In this document: positions 1 through 10,198 of the stretch, piece by piece
Layout of the letters: each line of letters opens with the position of its first letter
How positions within the stretch are numbered: the stretch's first letter is position 1
Assembly: GCA_024195585.1 (NCBI GenBank)
Contig: SWBL01000566.1
Location: forward strand, 1 to 19,965
Source of the DNA: Aureobasidium sp. EXF-3400
Lineage: Eukaryota; Ascomycota; Dothideomycetes; Dothideales; Saccotheciaceae
Direction: 5' to 3'
Length of the DNA: 19,965 bases
The notes under the pieces: model-generated
What the model saw: only the letters and a program-made list of their open reading frames with translations
What the model was told of the DNA's origin: nothing
Databases searched by the model: none
Made by a program: the position numbers and the translations under genes

Positions 1-244
1 CAAGATCCACGAGCAGCAGCCCGAGCTTGCCGGCAAGATCACCGGTATGCTCCTCGAGATGGACAACGCTGAGCTCCTTGACCTGACCACCGACGACGCC
101 GCTCTTCGCAACAAGGTTGACGAGGCCATGCGTGTCTACAACGACTACCTCAAGACCCAGGGTGGTGAGGAGGCCGCTCCTGCTGCCAACGGCTCCGAGA
201 ACGTTGCTCCTGCTGCCGAGGCCACCACCGAGGAGAAGGCTTAA
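1..244 (+). CDS. PAB1: Polyadenylate-binding protein, C-terminal end (partial)
   Basis: The reading frame enters from the left edge (first full codon at base 2) and stops at 242-244, giving about 80 residues. They contain the C-terminal PABC/MLLE domain: the hallmark KITGMLLEMDN followed by ELLDLTTDDAALRNKVDEA, which forms the peptide-binding helices. In poly(A)-binding proteins this domain docks PAM2 motifs of translation and deadenylation factors. The four upstream RRMs would lie outside the window. After the MLLE domain comes an Ala/Glu-rich acidic tail ending in TTEEKA, common in fungal Pab1. No intron is seen in this part. MLLE also occurs in HECT ligases of the UBR5 type, but the short acidic tail directly after it fits Pab1. 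Family is very likely; the full-length gene is not visible. Confidence 0.9.
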   Translation, partial: KIHEQQPELAGKITGMLLEMDNAELLDLTTDDAALRNKVDEAMRVYNDYLKTQGGEEAAPAANGSENVAPAAEATTEEKA

Positions 245-693
245 GCGAGTTAATTCGCCTACACGATTCCGCCTTTCTTTTCCAAAAAGTTTTCATGACA
301 CGCGCTGCATACGATTTGGGCGCCCGGCGTCTTGATTCTTCAGCTTCTTTCACCCGGATACCCCACCTTAATGAAACGACTTTTTACTCTTTGTGACCAT
401 CTATATTCTCTCTTATATCCATCACTGTGCACCAGGTTCTTTACTCGCTCCGTACTTGCTCTCAAGCCATCTTGGCTCGGGTCTTCCGCGACATGGCTTT
501 GTCTGAGGTCCGTCCGTGAAAATGATCACGGCCCTAAGACATCCATCAGTTGAGGACGTCGAACTCTCGAGGACAACAGCTTTGAAAGTAGAGAATATGC
601 GGCAACGCAAACAGCACAGTTACCCCTTTTGCTTCGCAAGTCACATCTCCAGTGTGGACATGAATGGATGGGTCGTCTTTTTGAGGGGGTGTA

Positions 694-733
694 TCTCTTT
701 TCTTCCTCTTCTTTTTTTTCTTTTTTCTCTCCC
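694..733 (+). repeat. 40-base uninterrupted pyrimidine tract
   Basis: Every base from 694 to 733 is C or T, including runs of eight and six T. Such CT tracts are frequent in ascomycete promoters and 5' UTRs near start sites, but this one lies about 800 bases upstream of the next start codon and 450 bases downstream of the PAB1 stop. It may belong to a longer UTR, an unannotated transcript, or simply be low-complexity DNA. Confidence 0.8.
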
Positions 734-1423
734 GGCGGTCGGCGAAAGAGAAGGTTGCAAACACGGGGCAGGGTTTGTTGCGAACGGATGGCGCACATGG
801 ATATCTTTTATAGTCGCCAATTCACATTATGTTCTATTTCAACTTGTCTTTGACCTTGCCCTGTGCAGTGATGTTAGCTCGGCACGTCTGACAAATGCAA
901 GAGCTTGGTGGCTGTGATGGTTTGTGATAGGACATCAATTCTGTGGTTGCTGGTCATACCATTGTCAATTTGAGCCAGCTTTTCGTCGTGGATGTGTGGA
1001 AAGTGTTTGACAAGCATAACTCAACAACGACGGTCTTCACCAACGAGATAGTATGACTGGACATGAAATGTACTACACATAGCTACCCAGATAGGTCAAA
1101 ACGATGACATCGACCTTCGTAAGGCAGTAATGTTATTGTCCTTTACTGCTGGTCTTGCTATAGGTACGACCCTGACCCGGAGCTCGAGTCCGCACACTTC
1201 ACAACCGTGCCCTCAAAACGATGATTAAGAAACACGCGTAGAACCTCGATAGAAATGTGTGTATACTCTTTTATGAGTTCGACAGTCCATATGAGCGAGT
1301 TCACAGGTAGCAGAAGCGATGCAGAAGAAAAATCAATCAGTGTAACAAAGTTCAGATTTGTTGCAAGCTGTCACACTGTACACACCGCAAATGACGAAGT
1401 CGACTACGCCTTTTGGCAGAACA

Positions 1424-1443
1424 GCGGGGCATAATATGTGGGG
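1424..1443 (+). promoter_or_regulatory. Two closely spaced CreA/Mig1-type motifs (SYGGRG)
   Basis: GCGGGG at 1424-1429 and GTGGGG at 1438-1443 both match the SYGGRG consensus of the fungal carbon-catabolite repressor CreA. They sit about 95-115 bases upstream of the alpha-glucosidase ATG at 1537, a sensible place for glucose repression of a disaccharide hydrolase. The motif is short and degenerate, so chance matches are common; the pairing in one orientation and the target gene raise the odds modestly. Confidence 0.35.
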
Positions 1444-1536
1444 ATGGCAGTGGGTGGTTCAACCATGTTGCTATCCCTCAACTGCATTCCCAAGACACCT
1501 TTACTCGCACTTTGTATATATCAAAAATCATAAACA

Positions 1537-3436
<1,900 letters not shown>

Positions 3437-3650
3437 AAAATTAGAACAGCAAACGTACATAGATTGCATAGAATCAAATTCTGTTCGACGAGGACAAAAG
3501 GAAAGAACAATTCGAGCACCGAATGTTGCCAAGACAAGGTGAAGTTGATCCGTGCACGGTTGTCATCCACCTCAGCCTGGACGGCTGAGATAGAGAGGGC
3601 AGCACCTGTAGCAATTGCGCAACAACCAAGAACACACATCTCTCGTCACC

Positions 3651-4072
3651 ATGCCTCTGCTACGACCAACCGCCTTCACGAGCCGCGCCGTCCAGTCGGC
3701 CCTCGCCTCGACCCCTCGTTCCATCGTCGCGCGCCGAGCTCTTTCCACCACACAACAACTGCGCGGCGGCGCCTCACACGACGACCACTTCGACCCTCCG
3801 GGCGGTATCCTCTTCGGCGTCAAGCCTGGTGAGAAGTACCATGACGAGGGCTGGGAGAGGATTTTCTACTGGGGCTTCTTTGGCAGTTTGGCCTTCGGCG
3901 TCATCGGCTACGCATACAAGCCCGACACCAGGTTTGTTCTGCCGAGTTCACTTTACTCGGCATACAGCAGTAGTGCTGACCGTCACTTACCAGCATCCAA
4001 ACATGGGCTCTTGAGGAGGCCAGAAGAAGACTCGAGGCCGAGGGCATCCTCGCTGATCCCGAAGACGAGTAG
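3651..4072 (+). CDS. NADH:ubiquinone oxidoreductase (complex I) ESSS / NDUFB11-type subunit
   Basis: Supernumerary single-span subunit of the membrane arm of mitochondrial complex I. Two exons, 3651-3931 and 3994-4072, intron 3932-3993 (GTTTGT..CAG); product 119 residues. Residues 1-40 are Arg/Ser/Ala-rich without acids, a mitochondrial targeting sequence with a likely cleavage area around RRALSTTQ. The family core follows: HFDPPGGILFGVKPGEKY (about 46-63), a membrane span at about 71-89 (WGFFGSLAFGVIGYAY), then KPDTS-IQTW and the conserved helix ALEEARRRLEAEGILADP near the C-terminus. The conserved TSIQTW segment is interrupted by the intron and restored exactly by splicing, which confirms the junction. 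The start has a strong context (CACCATGCC). Expected to be constitutive and nuclear encoded. Name by family resemblance from memory, high confidence. Confidence 0.93.
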
Positions 4073-5057
4073 ACGCACATACCCCTTCAACATACGCAAT
4101 CCGAATCCCTTTATCAATGCTTCCTCCTCAGACCGAATACAGCTGTGATGTACGATCGAAACACAGCAGCTTCTCGGAAATATCTCTACATGGTGGGCCG
4201 CTTCTCTCGAACGACGCAGCCGGTCTGTACATAAAACCATACCACGGGAATTGGCTGCACGATAGACACCTTTTGACACCTTTTCTGCTCGCACATCGGG
4301 AACCACTAAACTTTTACCATTGAGATATCCAATCGAGGACGTTTCTGCTTTTTTCACTTCCACAAAGACTCGTGCCTGGTTTTGAGCTAGATGTGCATAT
4401 CTCGATAAGCCTTTATGGTATGACGCGTGGTACGAAACCAGGCTGCATTAATAGCAGCCGTCTGATGTGACTCTAGAAAAGGCTCGTCAATGTGTGTATA
4501 TTGCTACTCAGCCTCTTTCTGTTCTATCGTGAATTATGCGTCCCCCTGTTCGGCAACCAATTCAACGGGATCCATGCTAGAATGAACTTATCAGCATAGG
4601 CATTGCCACACAGAAGGAGCTACTTGAGCGAGTCTTGTTGGACCTCTTGCCATCTGTTCCAGTATGAATGTACCTGCCTCAACGAGATCCAGTCGAACAA
4701 ATGATTGTAGAAAGGAAACCACGAATTGAACTTCGTCCGCTCGTATAAGTTGCGTTTATTGCTTGATGCCGCAGGATTAATGCGGATCTCATGTATATGA
4801 CCTTTGCATGTACTCTTGAGAAGTACTGCGGGAAGTGGTTTATCGCTGCCAAAACAGAGATGCCAGGCGGCCTCGCGCCAGCCTTGTCCAGATTAATCGC
4901 CGTCCGGGGACCATGTGAAGCCCGAAGAAAACTATCGCCTTCACCATGTCGTCTACGCACCGTTTACGGCCGCTTATACATTCTGTGACTGTGCGACATC
5001 GATCCAAGAACACACTTACACCGACACGAGCCTCCAGAAGATCAAACCTTGCCAAAC
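4073..5057. other. Intergenic region upstream of the Zn2Cys6 regulator
   Basis: About 1 kb with no supported protein or RNA gene apart from the uORF listed at 4946-5071. It should contain the 3' UTR of the complex I gene and the promoter and 5' UTR of the transcription factor. A perfect 9-base inverted repeat is present (GCCTGGTTT at 4374-4382 and AAACCAGGC at 4435-4443, spacer 52 bases); its role is unknown. Confidence 0.6.
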
Positions 5058-5071
5058 ATGGTTGGATCTGA
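4946..5071 (+). CDS. Upstream ORF (41 codons) overlapping the regulator start
   Basis: An ATG at 4946 in strong context (CACCATGTC) opens 41 codons, very basic (MSSTHRLRPL at the start), and ends at TGA 5069-5071, 11 bases past the regulator's own ATG at 5058 and in a different frame (uORF +2, main ORF frame 0). If the transcript starts upstream of 4946, ribosomes initiating here could not reinitiate at 5058 without moving backwards, so it would hold down regulator translation. The peptide has no recognisable domain and is not assumed to be functional itself. Whether it is in the mRNA depends on the unknown transcription start. Confidence 0.35.
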   Translation: MSSTHRLRPLIHSVTVRHRSKNTLTPTRASRRSNLAKHGWI

Positions 5072-6857
5072 CGACACCTTGACAGCTCGGCCTTCTCCTT
5101 TAGCCTGCGACGCCTGCAGACAAAAGCATCTGAAATGCGATGCTGCAAAACCCGTTTGTACGCGCTGTGTCACTGCAGGTATGCCATGCAACTATACGCC
5201 TTCAAGGCGTGGATACCGCGGAGCCAAACGGGCCCGTGACTGCAATGACAGCCAGCCACCCACTGTCGAATATGTTCCTGTGTATTTCAATCAGGGCACG
5301 AGCGCAACCACTTTACCTAGCCAAGAATCTGTCTGGACCTCGCCTACGGTCCCCAGTCTGGCGGGCTCGAGCGTTCATGATGGCTCGAGTGGTGGCTTCC
5401 CCAATACGTACGGTATGACACCTGCGCTATCTCCAGATCAACAACACCTAGTTTCATCTTATCAACACTCTCCAATCAGTGAGAGCATAGACGATGATGA
5501 GTTGGTCAATCTCTTCTACTCCAACTTCTTTTCCGCCCATCCAATTCTGGTTCCAGCACACTTCTACCATGCTCACCCGTATCCTGAGTACTTGAGACAA
5601 GTGGTTCGATTCATTGGCAGCCACTACTCGTCATCAGTATCGAGCGATATCCTTCGGACGGGTATTGATCTCACTGCGCCTGGCGGCGTGATCGACAAAT
5701 CCCCGTCCATGGTACAAGCACGACTGTTATTTGCAATTGCTCTGCATGCGCGTGGTGAAGCGATGGAGGCTGCATGTATGATGCAGTCAGCCGTGGAGCT
5801 AGCCATCGAGCTCAAAATGAACCTGAGAAACTTTGCAGCAGCAAACGGCGGCAGTAGCCCCATCCTAGAGGAAAGCCTTAGAAGAACGTGGTGGGAGCTC
5901 TATGTGATGGATGGCTACATGGCTGCTCTTCACAAACAGCCTTCCTTCAGGAGCAACACGGTCCCTTCGGATGTTTTGCTACCGTGTGAAGAGTTAGTGT
6001 ATGCGAGTGCAGGTTGCTTGCCACCACCGCATTCTCTTGAGCAATTCGATATGCGACTCTTTGCAGATGAGGATATACAATTCTCGTCATTCGCATACCG
6101 GATTGAAGCTGCTCGAATACTTGCCAGAGTGTTGTCAGTCTCAGGAACTCATAACGAAGACCAAGTCCAAGTGGTCGACAATGCATTGGCTGGATGGATG
6201 CACAATCTACCACAGACTAAGACGGATGTCGTCAATGTCTACAACATGGTGGATGAGATGCTTTTTCAGGGACATATGATCATCCACTGCGCTACGATTT
6301 ACCTACATCTCCCGCGTAGTGATCTGCTTAACACACTTCCGGTCACGGCTAACATTGTATGTGCGGAAAGGGGTAGACACATGTCTCCTGCGTCTACACA
6401 GCACTCACACTCCGTCAAGGCAACCAATGCATCCAAAGAACTTTCGAACCTGGCCGCCATCCGTGTTCCTGTACAGAAGCATACTCCATTCTTTGTATGT
6501 GGGCTCGTCCTTGGTGCGATTGTCCAGTTATCTGCCTGCAGTGCCAACGCAGGCACTGAGCAGCATCGTGACCGAGTCACCTTAATCATCGGACTACTCA
6601 AGTCATTGAGCCGAAATTGGGCCATATCCGGCCATGTGCTCCAGCAAGTCAAGAAGGTGGCTTCGGAAGTGCTGCGTACAAGCATTCTCGCATCACCAGA
6701 CGTCATCCAACCTCAATACGGGACAGCGTACGACAGTGGTATAAGCATGAAAACCAGCCCTGAAAACACCTCATGGCTAGCCATGCTGAACATGGCTGAG
6801 AACCAAGAATTCCACGGACTGATGCACGTCGAGCCGATCTACCCTGGCTCGGTTTAG
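5058..6857 (+). CDS. Zn(II)2Cys6 fungal transcription factor with fungal-specific MHR domain
   Basis: Nuclear DNA-binding regulator; target genes unknown. Single exon, 599 residues, normal for the family. The binuclear cluster is complete: Cys17, 20, 27, 34, 37 and 44 in the spacing CX2CX6CX6CX2CX6C, with the usual KHLKCD basic stretch and Pro in the second loop, followed by a basic linker (PSRRGYRGAKRAR). A Ser/Thr/Pro/Gln-rich linker runs to about residue 140. The fungal-specific regulatory domain begins near ELVNLFYSNFFSAHPILV (about 148-165) and includes the diagnostic RRTWWELYVMDGYMA around 275-289. The first in-frame ATG is 5058; the frame is open a few codons further but without an ATG. 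No pathway genes adjoin it, so its targets cannot be read from context. Possible translational control by the overlapping uORF. Family certain. Confidence 0.95.
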   Translation: MVGSDDTLTARPSPLACDACRQKHLKCDAAKPVCTRCVTAGMPCNYTPSRRGYRGAKRARDCNDSQPPTVEYVPVYFNQGTSATTLPSQESVWTSPTVPSLAGSSVHDGSSGGFPNTYGMTPALSPDQQHLVSSYQHSPISESIDDDELVNLFYSNFFSAHPILVPAHFYHAHPYPEYLRQVVRFIGSHYSSSVSSDILRTGIDLTAPGGVIDKSPSMVQARLLFAIALHARGEAMEAACMMQSAVELAIELKMNLRNFAAANGGSSPILEESLRRTWWELYVMDGYMAALHKQPSFRSNTVPSDVLLPCEELVYASAGCLPPPHSLEQFDMRLFADEDIQFSSFAYRIEAARILARVLSVSGTHNEDQVQVVDNALAGWMHNLPQTKTDVVNVYNMVDEMLFQGHMIIHCATIYLHLPRSDLLNTLPVTANIVCAERGRHMSPASTQHSHSVKATNASKELSNLAAIRVPVQKHTPFFVCGLVLGAIVQLSACSANAGTEQHRDRVTLIIGLLKSLSRNWAISGHVLQQVKKVASEVLRTSILASPDVIQPQYGTAYDSGISMKTSPENTSWLAMLNMAENQEFHGLMHVEPIYPGSV

Positions 6858-7203
6858 CTTTATGCATGATTTCATGCACAACCCCCTTTTATGCATCAAT
6901 GTGCCAGGTACCAGGGAACATCTACCTAAACAAAGGAAGGTTTAGGCGATCCGCATCCCATCGCTGCAGCCAACGACACTAAAAAGTATTGAACGGCGAC
7001 CTAATTCTCTCTACACCAACTGGGTAGAGGGTAATGCAACCAAAAACCGTTTGGCTATCAGCATGCAATGCACATACCCCTTGACAGGACATTTGGCGGT
7101 TTCAAAGGATCCCTGCTTTAAGCCATCACTTCCCCCCACCTCTCATTTCTGTATCTGTCTTCTCTCTCTAACAGCTTCCGCCCGTTTCCTGTCATAAGCC
7201 ATC
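6858..7203. other. Intergenic: regulator 3' end and small-protein promoter
   Basis: 346 bases without a gene. The last 80 bases before the ATG at 7204 are rich in C and T (a stretch around 7131-7180), as is common just upstream of start sites in filamentous fungi. Apart from the hairpin at 6863-6878 I see nothing specific. Confidence 0.5.
6863..6878 (+). repeat. Perfect 7-base hairpin just after the regulator stop codon
   Basis: TGCATGA (6863-6869) and TCATGCA (6872-6878) are exact inverse complements separated by two bases, starting five bases after the stop codon at 6855-6857. Another ATGCAT follows near 6890. It may form a short stem in the 3' UTR; a two-base loop is too tight for RNA, so at least the innermost pair would open. 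No known function. Confidence 0.5.
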
Positions 7204-7450
7204 ATGTGCATGCGAGCCGATTGCCCTAAGTGCAGTGAGTCCAGGCCATTTGTGGCTTCTTGAAGCATTGATTGTTAACACTGCCTGTGCAGAGAAAGTG
7301 TCATGGTGGGGATGCGGAAAACATATACCCTCTGTCATGGACAAGGTTCCAAGAGAGCAAAGATGCACATGCGGACCTGCTCTGGAAGTTGACGGGAAGA
7401 TGTATCCTCCCAAACCTCCAGGCTTATTCACCGATTGCTCCGTCTCATGA
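7204..7450 (+). CDS. Small Cys/Trp-rich conserved fungal protein, 62 aa
   Basis: Two exons, 7204-7234 and 7293-7450, with intron 7235-7292 (GTGAGT..CAG); the split codon gives Lys11. The product begins MCMRADCPKC and continues KKVSWWGCGKHIPSVMDKVP, then REQRCTCGP, EVDGKMYPP, ending FTDCSVS. Cysteines fall at 2, 7, 10, 18, 35, 37 and 59; the CxxC at 7-10, C18 and the CTC at 35-37 could bind a zinc ion. I recall a family of tiny fungal proteins with the pattern C..C.K..WWGCG.HI..VM..VP...RC.C.P.VEVDGK.YPP, and this one fits it throughout, including across the splice junction. No function is known to me. There is no signal peptide or membrane span, so it is likely cytosolic or nuclear. Its conserved pattern, not its length, is the reason for calling it. 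Confidence 0.8.
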
Positions 7451-7716
7451 TCACCATGTCATCACCATCACGACAGTCCGGACTACGATTGCCTTTTCTT
7501 GTCTATCTTTCTTCTGCACTCCTTTGTCAGAGATATTTATACGCCTTTCTAATACTGGGACCGGATATCAACTTGTGTTCTGCGACTAATATACCAATGT
7601 CAATTTTTTTTGTCTATACCAAGCAAGAGAAAATGTATGGTCGAATAAGGAAATTGGGTATCACCGTATGAAACCGGAAACCGCGCCAAAGATTGCAAAA
7701 ACCACAACTCTGCTGG

Positions 7717-7743
7717 GATCTCATCTCATCTGATCTCATCTCA
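7717..7743. repeat. Short direct repeat at the 3' end of the transporter gene
   Basis: GATCTCATCTCA occurs at 7717-7728 and again at 7732-7743, period 15. The second copy covers the transporter's last codons and its stop codon, so the duplication lies across the gene end. It is too short to be a mobile element trace; slippage is the simplest origin. Confidence 0.6.
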
Positions 7744-8910
7744 AGGCGGCAATCAAAACACCAGCAGCGAACATGCTACCGACGGAAACCAGGCTGGCCC
7801 ACGAGAAAGTTGCAAGACCGCTTATGCCATGTCCCGATGTGCAACCGCCTGCCAATCTTGAACCGAAAGCCATGACCACGCCGCCGATGACTGCGGTGGA
7901 TCGCGATACCAGATGCGACGATGCTTGTACGGAAGCAGCGGGCAGCAGCAAGCGGGCAAGTAAGGCGCTTGCAGACACAATGCCAGCGTCGAACAAGACA
8001 GATGCAGTGACGGGACCTTTTGATGCATCGCCAGAAATTACATTGCGCAGCCAGCGACCAACATCTTCGAAACCGCCAGAGGTACCAACAGTGTGGCGAG
8101 TGAGTGCGATGGCACAAGCTTGTGCGGTACCGATGAGAAGACCTCCGAAAACAGGTGACACAAGACCTTGTGTTGCTGTGACAGGGCCTTTGAGACCAGA
8201 AAGGAGCTGCAGCATGCCGAAGCACATAATCTCCCACATGGCAAGAACGACCCATGGACTTACGCCGAAGCTCTTGGGAATAGTCAGTTCGGGCTTGTTG
8301 TTGCTGCTTCCTCTGCTTTCACGAAGTCTTGCAATGCTGGGTTGAGTAGAGACGAACAACAGTCCGCCAAGGATGCCGCCGCCGAGAACGTACATGCCGC
8401 TGGGTAGGCCTGCACCTGCCTGAACGAAAACGGTACCAGGACAAGCACCGGTCAATGCCATGCCTACTCCGATCATACTGCCGCCAATGATGTTGCCGTC
8501 GTAAGGGAAGAAGCCAATGGATTGGGGAGTGCGAGGTTTCATTGCTGCGAATTTCGTAGAGTCGGCTAAGTGTACGACTAGGCTATTGCTCATGTCAGTG
8601 TATGACCTTGAAGAAACAGAGCTAAGAGTGTCGGCAATGGTAGTTCAACATGTTCGAAGATTCCCGATGTAATCTGGAACATCCAAAATTTTCCCACCAG
8701 AACAACCCAAATGTGTCTCTTGTGATTGACAACATAAGAAAAAGGGGCGACATACACGCTTGTAGCACTTGCAGCAAGCATTGCTCTGACCATGGTGAAG
8801 TCTTCTAATTTCATCTGCGCGATGATTGTGCTAGGCGCAAAGACTCCAGCCGCGAATAGCGCGGCGCCAAACAGCGTGCCGGCCGCATACTCTGAAACGA
8901 GTGATGGCAT
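7736..8910 (-). CDS. YeeE/YedE-family thiosulfate/sulfur transporter
   Basis: Integral membrane protein of the YeeE/YedE (TsuA) family, whose bacterial members import thiosulfate. Two exons on the minus strand, 8910-8756 and 8582-7736; intron 8755-8583 (GTATGT..TAG, with CTGAC branch-like site). Product 333 residues, the usual two-repeat size. Many hydrophobic Gly/Ala-rich spans; repeat 1 carries PYDGNIIGGSMIGVGMALTG and GACPGT (Cys99), repeat 2 carries FGSRLAGGCTSGHGISG (Cys299); Cys208 lies between. Conserved cysteines are functionally important in TsuA. The motif MPSLVSEYAAGTLFGAALFA begins the first span, so the ATG at 8910 is natural. Upstream lies a long spacer and then the divergent phosphate carrier gene. 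The membrane it resides in (plasma membrane or organelle) cannot be read from sequence. A eukaryotic member of a mainly bacterial family. Confidence 0.9.
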
Positions 8911-10198
8911 TCTTGTGTTGTTTTCGAGAAGTCCGGTGGAGGGTCGAAGGTGGGGTATGTTTGGGGTGTGGATGAAGGAAATTTTCCACGTGCGTGTAGT
9001 TGAACAAAGAGAGAGCGTCTGATGTCGAGATGGTGATGTTGAAAGACGTGATGAGAAGAGGCGATTGCGATACTTATCCTTCGTTCACTTGATTCAATAT
9101 TCTGGTTCGACAACGGTTTTTTGGTGGGGATAGAGTTTAAGATGAAAGCCGAGTAGGTGAATCTACAACTCAAACTTGATGCTGGTCGGCGACGTTCACC
9201 AGAGTGAGAATAGCGATCTCTTGGTGAATATAACGATACGAGAGAGAGCGAGTGTTCACATGCATATAGGGAAAAGACTGGTCTTGGACCATCTAATTTG
9301 CCTTGGACTTGGTGTACTCTACACTGCAGCAGACTATTTGATTATGCGAGAGACCAACAGAACCTAGTTCTCTTTTCATACGGTATACTGCATGTAAGAG
9401 AGATGAACTCGTTGCATGACAGTGTCACAGTGAAGTGGGTGTTGGTCATGTTGAATGCCTTGCCGATTGTTTCGTCCCTTGCAAAGTGAAGACAGCAAAA
9501 CGGCCGCGGCTCAATACGTCGGGCTCTACGGCACAACGTTGCCAAGCCCGATCAACGACAAGGTTCCCGACTAGCTTCGCGAACTCACCGAGGGTCAAGA
9601 GCGCCCACTTTGACATCACTTCCTGTTTGATAAGCCTGATATTGATCATGATATGCGATCGCGATGGGTATATTGTGAGACAAGGAGATGAATGCTTGTA
9701 CATTGCAACCGCTGCTTCTGTATGCGAATGTACTGCATCGCCAAGATCATTCTTGACGGGCGATCTCGTGTGAAACCGGCATACCAAGCCTCTTTCATCA
9801 GCAGGCAGCTGGTCCTGCACCATCTTTTTCCTTGAGATAGCATCGAGCCGCTTTTCGTAGGTATCACCAGAGAAGTGCGCATTCAGAATAGCTTCTACTA
9901 CCTCAGCTTACATATAAGAAGTGGAGCCAGTTTAAACGCAGAGACGAACACGCTTCCAGAAGGAAAGAACGACTTGCACTTCCGCAGTGAATACAACACG
10001 TGCATCGCCAAGGAGGGAGATAGGACTTTACTCAATAGCCAAAACCTGCTTGCACGCATCCCTTTCACTCGGTGCAACCTCTAATACCGGTTATCCCCGA
10101 GAAGGATCGCAACTTCCCAACCTCCTTGCTGTTAAATAAAACACTTGTGACTCCATCGCGCATCCTGACCCATCGTTCTTCGGACTTTGACATTCGCG
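8911..10198. other. 1.3-kb intergenic region between transporter and phosphate carrier
   Basis: It separates two divergent genes and should hold both promoters. The longest open frame with some coding-like composition is on the minus strand at 9446-9823 (125 codons), with an opposing plus-strand frame at 9435-9773; neither has a recognisable motif, start context or splice-extended model that I could make convincing. No tRNA B-box pattern or terminal inverted repeats were seen. It could hide a lineage-specific or decayed gene. Confidence 0.5.

Larger units (their letters stand above)
245..1536. other. Intergenic region between PAB1 and the alpha-glucosidase gene
   Basis: About 1.3 kb without a convincing gene. 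It should hold the PAB1 3' UTR (left) and the alpha-glucosidase promoter (right). Short open frames here (for example 516-917 +) have no recognisable domain and overlap open frames on the opposite strand over a low-complexity pyrimidine tract, so I do not call them. The tract at 694-733 and a pair of SYGGRG motifs at 1424-1443 are listed separately. Confidence 0.6.

Noticed and set aside
4374..4443. 9-base inverted repeat with 52-base spacer as transposon termini
   Set aside because: The enclosed 52 bases carry no coding sequence, and I saw no flanking target duplication; chance or a regulatory hairpin is as likely.
7773..8345. Plus-strand open frame of 190 codons opposite the YeeE-type transporter
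   Set aside because: The minus strand encodes membrane spans and conserved Cys motifs; the plus-strand translation is low-complexity Pro/Arg-rich and unrecognisable.
5058..8910. A metabolic cluster of regulator, small protein and transporter
   Set aside because: The three genes differ in strand and have no shared biosynthetic enzyme between them; a Zn2Cys6 gene alone is not evidence of a cluster.
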